Notes: generated from the sequence alone by a model not told the origin. A DNA stretch of 64,000 nt from Geodermatophilus sp. TF02-6 (GCF_003319115.1 NZ_QOHF01000010.1:1-64000), one strand, 5' to 3'. Positions 34,869 through 44,985 are shown, counted from the first letter of the stretch. Made by a program: numbers and translations.

Positions 34869-35306
34869 GTGTCCACTTCCGCCTCCCCTCCCCCTCGGCT
34901 CCTCCCGTGGGACACCGTCCCCGTGCCCGCGGCCGAGGAGTGCTGCAGCTGGGTCGTGCAGCGGCCCGGCCAGCTCGCCGCGGCCCGGCGGGCCGCCCGC
35001 GAGCACCTGGAGTCGGACCGGGTCCCGGCCGAGGCGGCCGAGCACGTCGTCATGGTCCTCGACGAGCTCGCCACCAACGCCCTGCGCCACGGCGCTCCCC
35101 CGGCCACGATCGAGCTGTGCGCCCACCCCGACGGCTGGCTGGTCATCGCCACCGACACCGCGCCGCACCGGATGCCGGCACCGACCGTGGACCGGCCCGC
35201 CGAGCACGGCGGCATGGGGCTGCGCATCGTCGCCGACCTGGCCGTCCGCCACGGCACGGACGTCGACGCCCGGCGCAAGTGCGTGTGGGCCCTGGTACCC
35301 GGCTGA
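34869..35306 (+). CDS. RsbW-like ATP-binding (anti-sigma kinase) protein
   Basis: A 145-residue protein with a GHKL/HATPase fold. The N box is MVLDELATNALRHG and the G box is GGMGLRIVADLA, with the intervening strand LVIATDTAP. Stand-alone proteins of this size are anti-sigma factor or regulatory Ser/Thr kinases of the RsbW type. They usually act with a STAS-domain partner, and one is encoded at 49697-50068, though not adjacent. The GTG at 34869 follows GGAG. The coding end and stop are exactly duplicated downstream (see repeat). Confidence 0.82.
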   Translation: MSTSASPPPRLLPWDTVPVPAAEECCSWVVQRPGQLAAARRAAREHLESDRVPAEAAEHVVMVLDELATNALRHGAPPATIELCAHPDGWLVIATDTAPHRMPAPTVDRPAEHGGMGLRIVADLAVRHGTDVDARRKCVWALVPG

Positions 35307-35322
35307 CCTGGTACCCGGCTGA
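35291..35322. repeat. 16-bp tandem duplication covering a stop codon
   Basis: CCTGGTACCCGGCTGA occurs twice in direct succession. The first copy is the last five codons (less one base) of the RsbW-like gene including its TGA. The second copy is untranslated. Confidence 0.95.
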
Positions 35323-35375
35323 CCACGGGCGCTGCACGCGTCAGGGAGCGGCGCCGCGGGGCTGCCGCCTGCCCG

Positions 35376-35768
35376 CTACCAGCTCGCCCCGGGCTCGTAG
35401 GTGCCGAAGCTCCACTCGGTGCCGCCCGGGTCGAGGACGCGCGCCCGGCGGGTGCCCCACTCCGTGTCCTCCGGCGCGAACACCTCGGTACCGCCCGCGG
35501 CCAGCGCGCGGGCGTGGACGCCGTCGACGTCGTCGACGAGGAGGTAGAGCCCCTGCCCAGTGGAGCGGCCGACCAGCGCCGGCCTGGTGTAGGCGGCGTC
35601 GTCGCTGGCGACCATGACGACGACGTCGCCGAGCCGGACCTCCGCGTGCTGCACCGCGCCGTCGGGGCCGTCCTGCCGGCGGACCACCGCAAAGCCGACG
35701 GCCTCCAGCCAGCGCAGGGCGGCGGGCGCGTCCGCGTAGCTCAGGTAGGCGAACAGCCGGGCCGGCAC
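35376..35768 (-). CDS. VOC-family (glyoxalase/bleomycin-resistance-like) protein
   Basis: A 130-residue protein made of two VOC half-modules. The first is LFAYLSYADAPAALRWLEAVGF, with AVQHAEVRLGDVVVMV as its closing strands. The second is GLYLLVDDVDGVHARALAAGG, followed by EWGTRRARVLDPGGTEWSFG. The latter carries the usual Arg-D.P.G closing pattern seen in metal-dependent dioxygenases and lyases of the fold. Function is not assignable. The GTG start is tentative and upstream starts would overlap the divergent DUF2505 gene. It ends in TAG. Confidence 0.8.
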   Translation of the reverse strand: MPARLFAYLSYADAPAALRWLEAVGFAVVRRQDGPDGAVQHAEVRLGDVVVMVASDDAAYTRPALVGRSTGQGLYLLVDDVDGVHARALAAGGTEVFAPEDTEWGTRRARVLDPGGTEWSFGTYEPGASW

Positions 35769-35846
35769 GGTCGGACCGTAGTGCCGCGCCGCCCGGGCCG
35801 GACGGAGCCGGCGAGCGCCTGCGGCCGGGACGGCGGAAGATGCGGC

Positions 35847-36350
35847 GTGCCCATCGACCACACCGCCCTCTACGCCGCCGGCCCGGACGATGTGCTCGCC
35901 GTCCTCGGCGACGAGTCGTTCCTCCGCGACTACGCCCGGGCCCTGGGCGCCCGCCTGCAGTCGGTCGAGAGCACCGACGTGGACGGCGGGACGCAGACGA
36001 CGCTGCGGCTGCTGGTGCCCACGACCGGGATCCCCGCGGTGTTCACCCGCTTCGTCGGCAACGAGGTCGCCGTGGTCGACCGCCGGACCTGGACGGTGGA
36101 CGGCGACCGCGGGTACCGCGGCGGGCTGCAGGTCACGGCGGAGGTCTTCGGGCGCAGCGCGGTGGTGCGCGGAGAGCGCCGGCTGACCGCGGTCGCGGGT
36201 GGCACCCGTTCGACGGTGACCGGGGAGGCGGAGGTCGACGCCCCGCTCGTCGGCCGCCAGGCCGAGGCCGCCGTCCGCGAGCTGGCGCTGGTCGTGCTGC
36301 GCCGCGAGGACGAGGTGCTCCGCGGCTGGCTGGGCGACCCGGGCTCCTAG
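35847..36350 (+). CDS. DUF2505 family protein
   Basis: A 167-residue protein of DUF2505, an actinobacterial family related to the START/SRPBCC-like fold. The pattern runs from DHTALYAAGPDDVLAVLGDESF through VESTDVDGGTQTTLRL and VAVVDRRTWTV to GLQVTAEVFG, GTRSTVTGEAEVDAPLVG and a C-terminal helix. Function is unknown and ligand binding in a cavity is only a guess. The GTG at 35847 is supported by the homology start. The gene lies divergent to the VOC gene and convergent to the acetyltransferase gene. Its TAG stop is within a short duplication. Confidence 0.8.
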   Translation: MPIDHTALYAAGPDDVLAVLGDESFLRDYARALGARLQSVESTDVDGGTQTTLRLLVPTTGIPAVFTRFVGNEVAVVDRRTWTVDGDRGYRGGLQVTAEVFGRSAVVRGERRLTAVAGGTRSTVTGEAEVDAPLVGRQAEAAVRELALVVLRREDEVLRGWLGDPGS

Positions 36351-36370
36351 ACCCGTGCTCCTAGACCCGT
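36343..36370. repeat. 14-bp tandem duplication spanning two convergent stop codons
   Basis: GCTCCTAGACCCGT occurs twice in a row. The first copy contains the TAG stop of the DUF2505 gene, and the second contains the TAG stop (minus strand, 36361-36363) of the acetyltransferase gene. Confidence 0.95.
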
Positions 36371-36837
36371 GGCTCCTGGCGCAGGTCCCGCTCGTACCAG
36401 ACCTCCCGCAGCCGGCGGCCGCGCCACTCCCGCTCGAGGACCTCGCCGGTGGCCCACCAGCCGGCCGCCTCGTAGAACCGCCGCGGCCCGGTGTTGCGCT
36501 CCTCGGTGCGCAGCCGCGCCCGCCGGTGCCCGGCCGCCCGCAGCCGGTCGAGCACCCGGTCGAGCAGCAGGCGCCCGGTGCCGCGTCCCTGGGCCTCGGG
36601 GTCGACGTAGAGGTGGGCGACCTCCCCGGTGACCTCGTCGGCCCGCGCGAACCCGACGACCCGTCCGGCGCGCTCAGCGACCAGGAGGCCCGGCTCGGCC
36701 ACCCGGGCCCGCCACAGCGCGACCTCCGGCCGGGCCAGCACGTCCCCGAGGAACGACGACCAGGCCGCCCGGCCGGCCCGCGCGTGCACGGCGGCGACCG
36801 CGGCCGCGTCGTCCGGGACCGCGGGACGGATCCGCAC
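36361..36837 (-). CDS. GNAT-family N-acetyltransferase
   Basis: A 158-residue GNAT protein. It starts VRIRPAVPDDAAAVAAVHAR. The acetyl-CoA pyrophosphate loop is in VDPEAQGRGTGRLLLDRVLD (Q/R-x-x-G-x-G/A pattern), preceded by the acceptor strand GEVAHLYV, and motif B is ERNTGPRRFYEAAGWWATGE. The substrate is unknown. The GTG start lies nine bases after the universal stress protein stop, so the two are cotranscribed. Upstream starts would run into that gene. Confidence 0.88.
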   Translation of the reverse strand: MRIRPAVPDDAAAVAAVHARAGRAAWSSFLGDVLARPEVALWRARVAEPGLLVAERAGRVVGFARADEVTGEVAHLYVDPEAQGRGTGRLLLDRVLDRLRAAGHRRARLRTEERNTGPRRFYEAAGWWATGEVLEREWRGRRLREVWYERDLRQEPRV

Positions 36838-36845
36838 CGGGGCGG

Positions 36846-37376
36846 TCAGCCGACCGCCGTCCGGTCGTCGGGGGCACCCTCCTCGCGCTGCCGCAGCCGG
36901 GCGCGGTGCGCCTCCGATGAGTGGACGACGGTCACCGGGCAGGTCGCGTGCAGCGCGCACTGCATGCTGACCGATCCGAGCAGCATGCTGGAGAACCCGC
37001 CGTGCCCGCGGCTGCCCACGACGAGCAGGTCGGCGTCGGCCGACTCGCGGATCAGCACGTCGGCCGCCGCGCCCAGGACGGCCCGCACCCGCACCTGCGG
37101 CGCCGGCTGGGGCACCTCGCGCAGCACCTCGGCCACGAACGCCTCGGCCTGCTCGGCGGCGGCCCGCTCGGCCCGGTCGTGCTGGTAGTCGCCGGCGACG
37201 TAGAAGTCCATCCAGGTCTCCGGTGGCCGGTAGGCGGCGACCGCGTCGACGTCGACGCCGCGGCGGGCGGCGTCCTCGAGCGCGAAGCGCAGCGCGGCCC
37301 GCGCGCCGGTGGAGCCGTCCACCCCCACGACCACCCGCGACGCGCCCTCGTCGACCCGCTCGGCCTGCTCGGTCAT
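36846..37376 (-). CDS. Universal stress protein (UspA family)
   Basis: A 176-residue single-domain Usp. The N-terminal strand is SRVVVGVDGSTGARAALRFA, and the ATP-binding signature is in LLVVGSRGHGGFSSMLLGSV followed by VSMQCALHATCPVTVVH. The G-2x-G-9x-G(S/T) pattern suggests nucleotide binding. Usp proteins help dormancy and stress survival. It is the first gene of a two-gene unit with the acetyltransferase and is divergent from the Ser/Thr kinase gene, with 266 bases between. Kinase and Usp are often functionally linked in actinobacteria, but that is context only. Confidence 0.9.
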   Translation of the reverse strand: MTEQAERVDEGASRVVVGVDGSTGARAALRFALEDAARRGVDVDAVAAYRPPETWMDFYVAGDYQHDRAERAAAEQAEAFVAEVLREVPQPAPQVRVRAVLGAAADVLIRESADADLLVVGSRGHGGFSSMLLGSVSMQCALHATCPVTVVHSSEAHRARLRQREEGAPDDRTAVG

Positions 37377-37642
37377 CGCGGCCTCCTCGACCTCGCCGCC
37401 GCGGCTCCGGGCGCCGCCGGCACGGGCCCGAGCATGGGGGCCGGCGGCCGCGCCCGGACAGGGACCTCCGTCACCGCGGGGACGGTCGACCGGCTCAGGG
37501 GCCGGCGGCCGGCCCCTGGCCGGGGAGCCGGACTGCGACCTCGCCGCGGTTGGCCACCAGCGGCCGGGAGAGCGCCACGGGTGGGAGTCCGGGGGACGCG
37601 CTCGGCCCCGCACCGACGCCCGAGCGGGCGTACCGTCCGCCC

Positions 37643-39004
<1,362 letters not shown>

Positions 39005-39074
39005 GACCGCGGCGGGCGGCCGGCGGCACCGGTCCCCGCGGGCGGTCGAGCCAGACCTGGGGCAGGCTCGGGCC

Positions 39075-39215
39075 ATGACGACCCCCTCGTCCGAGACGCC
39101 GCAGCCCCGGGACATCGCCGTGGAGATGGAGACCCCCGAGCAGGCCACCGAGCTCGAGGCGCAGAGCGAGCCCGGGGACGGCCCGGACGCCGACCGCCCG
39201 GCCACACCCAGCTGA
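39075..39215 (+). CDS. Small acidic hypothetical protein
   Basis: A 46-residue Glu/Thr/Pro-rich peptide (MTTPSSETPQPRDIAVEMET) 70 bases after the kinase stop. Support is limited to an open frame and composition, with only a weak GCTCGGG element before the ATG. No family is recognised. It could be a kinase substrate or a spurious frame. Confidence 0.35.
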   Translation: MTTPSSETPQPRDIAVEMETPEQATELEAQSEPGDGPDADRPATPS

Positions 39216-39258
39216 CCGGCCGGTTGACGCGCGGGCCGCGGCGGGTAGCGACCGGCGC

Positions 39259-39765
39259 ATGCGCAGCTGCGACCTCCTCCGCTACGCCTACGACCAGGTC
39301 TCGGAGACGCTGGCCCGGAGCGTCGAGGGGTTGACGCCCGAGGACCTCGACCACCGGGTCGCACCGGACGCCAACCCGATCGGCTGGCTGGTCTGGCACC
39401 TGCTGCGGGTGCAGGACGACCACGTCGCCGACGTCGCCGGCACCGAGCAGGTCTGGACGGCGGAGGGCTGGGCCGAGCGGTTCGGCCTGCCGGTCGACGT
39501 CTCGGCCACCGGCTACGGGATGAGCAGCGAGGAGGTGGCCGCCGTCCGGGTGCCGTCGGTGGACCTGCTGCTGGGCTACTCCGAGGCCGTGCACGCGCGG
39601 ACGGCGCGGTTCCTGGCCGGGCTGACCGACGACGACCTCGACCGCGTGGTCGACGAACGCTGGGACCCGCCGGTCACCCTCGGCGTCCGGTTGGTCAGCG
39701 TGCTCTCCGACGACCTGCAGCACCTCGGCCAGGCGGCCTACCTCCGCGGGCTGCGAGGCGCCTGA
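39259..39765 (+). CDS. DinB-like / DUF664 protein
   Basis: A 168-residue four-helix protein of the DinB/YfiT/DUF664 group. The first helix carries the DLLRYAYDQVSETLARSVEG pattern. A conserved His-containing second helix, PIGWLVWHLLRVQDDHVADV, holds the first of the usual metal-binding His residues. A C-terminal DDLQHLGQAAYLRGL holds the last. Members bind a divalent metal and some act as bacillithiol or mycothiol S-transferases or maleylpyruvate isomerases. A mycothiol role is possible but not shown. It lies four bases before the end of the convergent channel gene. Confidence 0.85.
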   Translation: MRSCDLLRYAYDQVSETLARSVEGLTPEDLDHRVAPDANPIGWLVWHLLRVQDDHVADVAGTEQVWTAEGWAERFGLPVDVSATGYGMSSEEVAAVRVPSVDLLLGYSEAVHARTARFLAGLTDDDLDRVVDERWDPPVTLGVRLVSVLSDDLQHLGQAAYLRGLRGA

Positions 39766-39769
39766 CGCC

Positions 39770-40846
39770 TCAACGCCCGGCGCGCAGCCGGGCGGGCTCG
39801 ATCCGCCGTCCGGCGACGTAGTACAGGGTGGCGCCCGCGGGTACCGGGGCGTCCCAGCCCGGGCTGACGGTGAGCGCGCCGTCGGTGCGCACGGCGAGCA
39901 CCGTGGCGCCGAAGGTCTGCCCGAACCACGTCTGGCAGGCGCCGAAGGTGGCGTGCGCGAACCCGGACGGCACCCGGGTGGAGTAGGTGTTGCCGTGCCC
40001 GCCGCTGGTCATCAGGTCGTTGTAGACCTGCGCGATCCCCGGGTCGTTGGCCTCCTCGGTCAGCAGGAACGGCATGTGCCACTGCACCGCCTGCACGTTC
40101 GGATGCGCGTAGCGCAGGGTGCCCAGCCGGCCGAGGTCGCGCAGCGCGGCGACCAGGTGGATGCCGGGGTTGGCGTGCGCCACGGCGAGGACGACGGCCA
40201 GCGCCTCGTTGTCGTCGCGGACGTCGACCACCGCCGTCCGCGCACAGGCCACGCAGGCGCGGGCCATGACGTCCTCGCCGGTCAGGTCACCGCGCACGAA
40301 GTGGACCGCCGGCCGGTCGGGCAGCGGGTCCTCGGGGACGTCGTCCCACGCGCAGAGCACCACCTGCACGCGGTCCTCGGCGGTGAGCTCGGCGACGATG
40401 CGCGCGGTCCGCCCGGGCGTGTAGCCCAGCAGGACGACGTGGTCGGCGAGGTCCAGGGCGACCAACCCCCTCAGTCTCCTGCCGCGCACCGACTGCAGCG
40501 CGGCGGCCAGCTGGGTGAACAGCAGGGTGAGCGTGACGATGCCGCCGACGATCACGTACAGGCCGACGACCCGGCCCCCGAGCGAGGCCGGGTAGACGTC
40601 GCCGTACCCGACGGTGGCCGCGGTGACGAGGAAGTACCACCAGTACGTGCCGGGTGCGGCGATGCCGGTCGCGGCCGGCTCGACCAGGGCCATCGCCAGC
40701 CAGCTGCTCAGGAACACGAAGACGGCGACGGCCAGCGGCAGCCGCCACCCGTGCAGCCGCAGACGGAGCAGGCGCGCGAAGCGCGCGACGAAGAACGGCA
40801 CCCCACCTCCCGACGGCGACCGGGGGACGGTAGCGGACGCGATCAC
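39770..40846 (-). CDS. Two-TM potassium channel with RCK/TrkA-N domain
   Basis: A 358-residue protein. Two membrane helices (LPLAVAVFVFLSSWLAMALV and GRVVGLYVIVGGIVTLTLLF) flank a pore loop with the K+ selectivity filter TVGYGDVYP. The cytoplasmic part has a TrkA-N/RCK fold (DHVVLLGYTPGRTARIVAEL) and a C-terminal TrkA-C-like portion. The overall layout is that of MthK/Kch-type ligand-gated channels. The GTG at 40846 was chosen because the basic N-terminal stretch (FFVARFARLLRLRLHGW) follows soon after. A start at the VPFFVARF segment is an alternative. Confidence 0.88.
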   Translation of the reverse strand: MIASATVPRSPSGGGVPFFVARFARLLRLRLHGWRLPLAVAVFVFLSSWLAMALVEPAATGIAAPGTYWWYFLVTAATVGYGDVYPASLGGRVVGLYVIVGGIVTLTLLFTQLAAALQSVRGRRLRGLVALDLADHVVLLGYTPGRTARIVAELTAEDRVQVVLCAWDDVPEDPLPDRPAVHFVRGDLTGEDVMARACVACARTAVVDVRDDNEALAVVLAVAHANPGIHLVAALRDLGRLGTLRYAHPNVQAVQWHMPFLLTEEANDPGIAQVYNDLMTSGGHGNTYSTRVPSGFAHATFGACQTWFGQTFGATVLAVRTDGALTVSPGWDAPVPAGATLYYVAGRRIEPARLRAGR

Positions 40847-41047
40847 CGGACGACGGCCACCGACCTCCTCGGTGCGACCCTGGCGTCGAGCCGCGCGGGA
40901 AGGACCAGCGCCACAGGGTCTGTGGACCGATCGTCCACCTGTGGACGGGCGGCGCCGACTTGTCACAGGGCCGTGCTGCTCCAAGCACTCCTACACATCT
41001 CTGAGCAGCGCTTTCAGCTTGCACGGACACTGGCGACCGGATAGTCT

Positions 41048-41063
41048 TCGAACACGTGTTCGG
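41048..41063. promoter_or_regulatory. SOS (LexA) box overlapping a start codon
   Basis: TCGAACACGTGTTCGG contains the perfect 14-bp palindrome CGAACACGTGTTCG and fits the actinobacterial LexA consensus TCGAACNNNNGTTCGA. The GTG start of the DUF222 gene (41056-41058) lies inside it. DUF222/HNH (13E12-type) genes of mycobacteria also carry SOS boxes at their starts. Confidence 0.8.
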
Positions 41064-42309
41064 ACGAGTCGGGGAGGTCGGAGTGGGCGAGCTGTCCTCG
41101 GCACTGGACGCTCTGGCCGGCGACGACCTGACTCCGCTGTTCGGTCCGGCGCTGCTGGATCGGCTGCGCGAGCTGCTGGTCGCGCAGAACCGGATCGCCG
41201 CCGAGATCACCCGCACCGTGCGCGAGTGCGAGAGCGCCGGCGCCGCCGAGTTCGACGGGCTCAAGACGATGGCCTCCTGGCTGCGCGGGCACGCCCACCT
41301 GTCCCCGGCCGAGGCCGGGCGGGTGGTCCGCACCGGGCGGGCGATCGAGCACCTGCCGGCCCTGGCCGCGGCGTTCGCCGCCGGGACGGTGACCGCCGAG
41401 CAGGTGGCCGTGGTCGCGCCGATCAGCAAGCCGGAGAACCTGGCTACCGCTGCGGACCAGGAGGTCGACCTGGCCGCGGTCGACGCTGTGCTCGCCGAGG
41501 TCGCGGCCACCCGTCCGCACGTCGACCTGACCAGGGCGGTGCACCACTACCTGAGGCGGCTGGACCAGGACGGGCCGGAGCCCGATCCCACCGAGGGCCG
41601 ACGGCTGTCGGTCGTCCGGCACGCCGACGGCAGCATCACCGGCCGCTTCGACCTCGATGCGGTGGGCGGGGAGAAGCTGCAGGTCGCGCTGGAGTCGCTG
41701 GTGCAGGCCGGCCGCTGCGCCGGGGATGAGCGCACCCGCGGCCAGCAGCTGGGCGACGCGCTGGTGCAGCTGGGCGATCTGGCCCTGGCTTCGGGCACCC
41801 TGCCCATCCTGCGCGGGCACAAGCCGCACGTGATCGTCACGATCGGCGTCGAGGACCTGGTCGACCCGGCCACCGGCCCGGGCGCGGCGCAGTTGGGTTC
41901 CGGCGGGCAGATCTCCACCGCTCGGGCGCGGTGGCTGGCCTGCGACGGGCAGGTCAGCCGGGTGGTGATGGGCCCCGACGGGATGCCGTTGGACTACAGC
42001 CGCACGGTGCGGCTGTTCCCGCCGCAGGTGCGTCGGGCCGCGGAGGTGCGCGACGGCGGGTGCGTGTTCGCCGGCTGTGGGGCGCCGACCTGGTGGTGCG
42101 ACGTGCACCACCTACTGGAGTAGATCGACGGCGGCGAGACGTCGCTGACCAACAGCGCTCTCCTCTGCGAACGCCATCACACCAAGGTCCACCACGGCTT
42201 CCGCGTCGAGCGACAACCCGACGGCCGATGGCGCACCCGGCGACCCGACGGCACCGAGATCCTCATCGGGCCCCAGCGCACCGGGCCACCCCTCGTCACC
42301 GCGGCCTGA
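41056..42309 (+). pseudogene. DUF222/HNH endonuclease (13E12-type) interrupted by an in-frame TAG
   Basis: A 417-codon frame with one TAG at 42121-42123 (codon 356). Before it lie the DUF222 domain and the start of the HNH site: CVFAGCGAPTWWCDVHHLLE. After the TAG the same frame continues [20 protein letters not shown] with the second His pair of the HNH motif, then runs to a TGA at 42307. The family has Trp at the interrupted position (HH..eW.dGG.T...N..llC..HH), so a TGG-to-TAG change is the simplest explanation. No GGUCU hairpin follows, so selenocysteine is not indicated. The truncated 355-residue product would lack half of the nuclease site. The start codon lies within an SOS box, suggesting a leaderless, DNA-damage-induced transcript. 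Confidence 0.85.
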
Positions 42310-42357
42310 TCCGGGCCCGCACCCTGGCCCAGTGCCTCGGTTGGACGCAGGTGCCTG

Positions 42358-43155
42358 TCAGCGGTCGAGGACCGCCCGCAGGGCTTCGTCGATGTGGGCG
42401 GCGTCCGCGCGGTCGGAGGTGCGCCAGGCGGTGACCCCGTCGGGGCGGACCAGCACGGTGCCGACCGGCCCTGCCCCGGACCGCTTCGCCCAGGGGCCCT
42501 CCGGGTCGACCTGGTGCACCCGCGCCTCGATGCCCAGTCGGTCGGCCACCGCGCGTGCCGTGTCGGCGGAGTCGACGTCCGCGGTGAGCACGAGGAACCA
42601 CGGGCCGAGCAGGTCGCGCGGTGACCGGCTCGACCCCCGCTGCAGGGGTGCGTGGACGACGCGGGTGCCCGGCCGACCGGACGGGACGGTGCGAACGGGT
42701 CCTCGAACAGCTCGTCGCCGGCGTCGGGACCGTCGTCCGCCAGCACCGCACCCGAGCGGCACCGGTAGCCGAACAGCAGCCGCGCCGGGTCCATGGGCGG
42801 AGCCGTCGTGGCGTCGGCGAGGTCGGGTCGCTGCCGCTCGACGAGGTTGGCGCACTGCCACTCGGCGACCGCCTCGCCGTAGGGGCGCCGCTCCTGGTCG
42901 TGGCTGTCGAGCAGCCCGGGCCCGGCCTGGCCACGCACGACCGCGGCGCGCTTCCAGCCGAGCGAGTACCCGTCGAGCACCGCGAGGTTGCCGCCCTGCC
43001 CGCCGGTCGGTGGCATGAGGTGCGCGGCGTCGCCGACGAGGAGCACCCGGCCTGCGGCGTACCGGCCGGCATCCCGGCGACCCACTCCCCGGGCACATCG
43101 GTGGAGATGATCACGCCGGCGCCCCCGGGCAGTTCGGGGTTCTGCAGGTAGTGCT
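42358..43155 (-). pseudogene. FAD-dependent aromatic monooxygenase, decayed
   Basis: Fragments of a PheA/TfdB-type flavoprotein hydroxylase lie on the minus strand in different frames. [20 protein letters not shown] is followed after a gap by [20 protein letters not shown] (the second FAD motif, GDAAH), then [20 protein letters not shown]. After a frame change near 42690 comes the thioredoxin-like C-terminal part ([20 protein letters not shown] through [16 protein letters not shown]). The N-terminal Rossmann domain is absent, about 50 residues before the GDAAH motif are missing, and at least two frame breaks are present. It is divergent from a MarR remnant, with which it abuts near 43151. Confidence 0.8.
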
Positions 43156-43546
43156 CGCCCGGCACGAGCAGGCGCTCACCGCCGGGCGGCTGGCCGAGCT
43201 CACCGGGCTGAGCACGTCGGCGACCACCGCGATGCTCGACCGCCTCGAGCGCCGCGGGTTCCTCGAGCGCCGCCGCGACCCGGACGACCGCCGCAAGGTG
43301 GTGGTCGCCGTCACCGGCCGTCACGTCGAAGAGCTCGGCGGGATCTTCACCGAGCTGGCCGACACCGTGCGCCAGGTGCTCGACGGCTACGACGACGAGC
43401 AGCTGCAGCTGCTCACCGACTTCGTCCTGCGGCTGAACGCGCTGGCCCACGAACGCACGAGCAGCCTCACCGGCGCCTCGGTCGTCGACGCGGCCGCAAC
43501 GGCGTCGGAGCTCTCTCCACCGCGGTCGACCCGGCCTCGACGCTGA
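43151..43546 (+). pseudogene. MarR-family regulator lacking its N-terminus
   Basis: A 131-residue frame with a MarR winged helix, beginning abruptly at [20 protein letters not shown] and continuing STSATTAMLDRLERRGFLER, RRDPDDRRKVVVAVTG and a C-terminal dimerisation helix. The usual ~40 N-terminal residues (first dimerisation helices) are missing. The sequence upstream belongs to the monooxygenase remnant on the other strand. A GTG at 43151 could in principle start a shortened product, but no ribosome site is seen. Confidence 0.75.
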
Positions 43547-43655
43547 GGGTGCACCGGTCGTCGCCGACGGCTCCTGGGCTCGGCGCGGGGCCCCGGACGC
43601 CGCGTCTCCACCGGGCGAACGAGCCGGTGACCAGGGGCCGTTAGAGTCGCCGACC

Positions 43656-44906
43656 ATGGGACGGTCGCTGCGCATCGCACTGCTGTCCTACCGGAGCAAG
43701 CCGCACAGCGGCGGCCAGGGCGTCTACGTCCGGGCCCTCTCCCGCGAGCTGACCGCCCTCGGCCACGAGGTCACGGTCTTCAGCGGCCAGCCCTACCCCG
43801 AGCTGGACGACGGCGTGCCGCTCACCCGCGTGCCGAGCCTGGACCTCTACCGGGAGCCCGACCCGTTCCGCACCCCGCGGCCGAGCGAGTTCCGCGACTG
43901 GATCGACCTGGTCGAGTGGGCGATGATGGGCACCGCCGGGTTCCCCGAGCCGATGACCTTCAGCCTGCGGGCCGCCCGGCTGCTGCTGCCCCGCGCGGCC
44001 GAGTACGACGTCGTGCACGACAACCAGTCACTGGGCTGGGGCCTGCTGCAGCTGGTCCGCGCCGGGCTGCCCACCGTGGCCACCGTGCACCACCCGGTGG
44101 CCATCGACCGCGACCTCGAGCTCGCCGCCGCGCCGTCCCTGCGCCGCCGGCTGACCCTGCGCCGCTGGTACGCCTTCACCGGCATGCAGGCCCACGTCGC
44201 CCCGCGGCTGGACGGCGTCACCACCGTCTCGCACAGCTCCCGCCGCGACATCGAGACCCACCTCGGCGTCCCGGCGTCGGGCATCGGCGTCATCCCGGTC
44301 GGCATCGACCCCGACGTCTTCACCCCGCCGCTGCCCGACCGGCCGCGCGACCCGGCGTCGATCGTGGTGACCACCAGCGCCGACGTGCCGCTCAAGGGCC
44401 TGGTGCACCTGCTCGAGGCGGTGGCCAAGCTGCGCACCGAGCGGCCCGTGCGGCTGACCGTCGTGGGCAGCGCGCGCCCCGGCGGGCCGGCCGAGGCGGC
44501 GCTGGACCGCCTGGCGCTGCGCGACGCCGTCCGGTTCACCGGGCCGCTGCCCGAGCCCGACCTGGTGACCCTGCTGCAGACCGCCGCCGTCGTCGCCATC
44601 CCCTCCCTCTACGAGGGCTTCTCGCTGCCCGCGGTCGAGGCCATGGCCTGCGGCACCGCGCTGGTCGCCACGGACGCCGGCGCGCTGCCCGAGGTCGTCG
44701 GCAGGGAGGCCGGCCTGCGGGTGCGCGCCGGCGACGTCGGGGAGCTGACCGCGGCGCTGGCGCTGGTCCTCGACTCGCCGTCGCTGGCCGAACAGCTGGG
44801 CCGGGCCGGCCGGCGGCGGGTGCTGGCCTCCTACACCTGGCGCTCCACCGCCGAGCGGACGGCGGACTGGTACGCCGAGGTGCTGGAACGGAAGGGGTGC
44901 TCGTGA
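43656..44906 (+). CDS. Glycosyltransferase family 4 protein
   Basis: A 416-residue GT-B enzyme. The N-terminal domain starts RIALLSYRSKPHSGGQGVYV (acceptor side, Gly-rich loop), and the C-terminal donor domain has IGVIPVGIDPDVF, VVTTSADVPLKGLVHLLEAV, and the EX7E motif in IPSLYEGFSLPAVEAMACGT. It should transfer a sugar from an NDP-sugar with retention of configuration. The acceptor is unknown. The next genes (methyltransferase, toroid enzyme, two family-2 glycosyltransferases) lie close together on the same strand, so a cell-surface or secreted glycan or glycolipid is likely. Confidence 0.9.
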   Translation: MGRSLRIALLSYRSKPHSGGQGVYVRALSRELTALGHEVTVFSGQPYPELDDGVPLTRVPSLDLYREPDPFRTPRPSEFRDWIDLVEWAMMGTAGFPEPMTFSLRAARLLLPRAAEYDVVHDNQSLGWGLLQLVRAGLPTVATVHHPVAIDRDLELAAAPSLRRRLTLRRWYAFTGMQAHVAPRLDGVTTVSHSSRRDIETHLGVPASGIGVIPVGIDPDVFTPPLPDRPRDPASIVVTTSADVPLKGLVHLLEAVAKLRTERPVRLTVVGSARPGGPAEAALDRLALRDAVRFTGPLPEPDLVTLLQTAAVVAIPSLYEGFSLPAVEAMACGTALVATDAGALPEVVGREAGLRVRAGDVGELTAALALVLDSPSLAEQLGRAGRRRVLASYTWRSTAERTADWYAEVLERKGCS

Positions 44907-44985
44907 GGACGACGGGCGAGGGAGCACCGCAGGCGGCGCCGGCGACCGAGGAGCGGATCGAGCCCGGAGTCGCACCGGAGGGACA

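Noticed and set aside
42121-42123. TAG in the DUF222/HNH gene as a second selenocysteine codon
   Set aside because: No GGUCU hairpin follows at the right distance. The family has Trp, not Cys, at this place, and TGG-to-TAG is one change.
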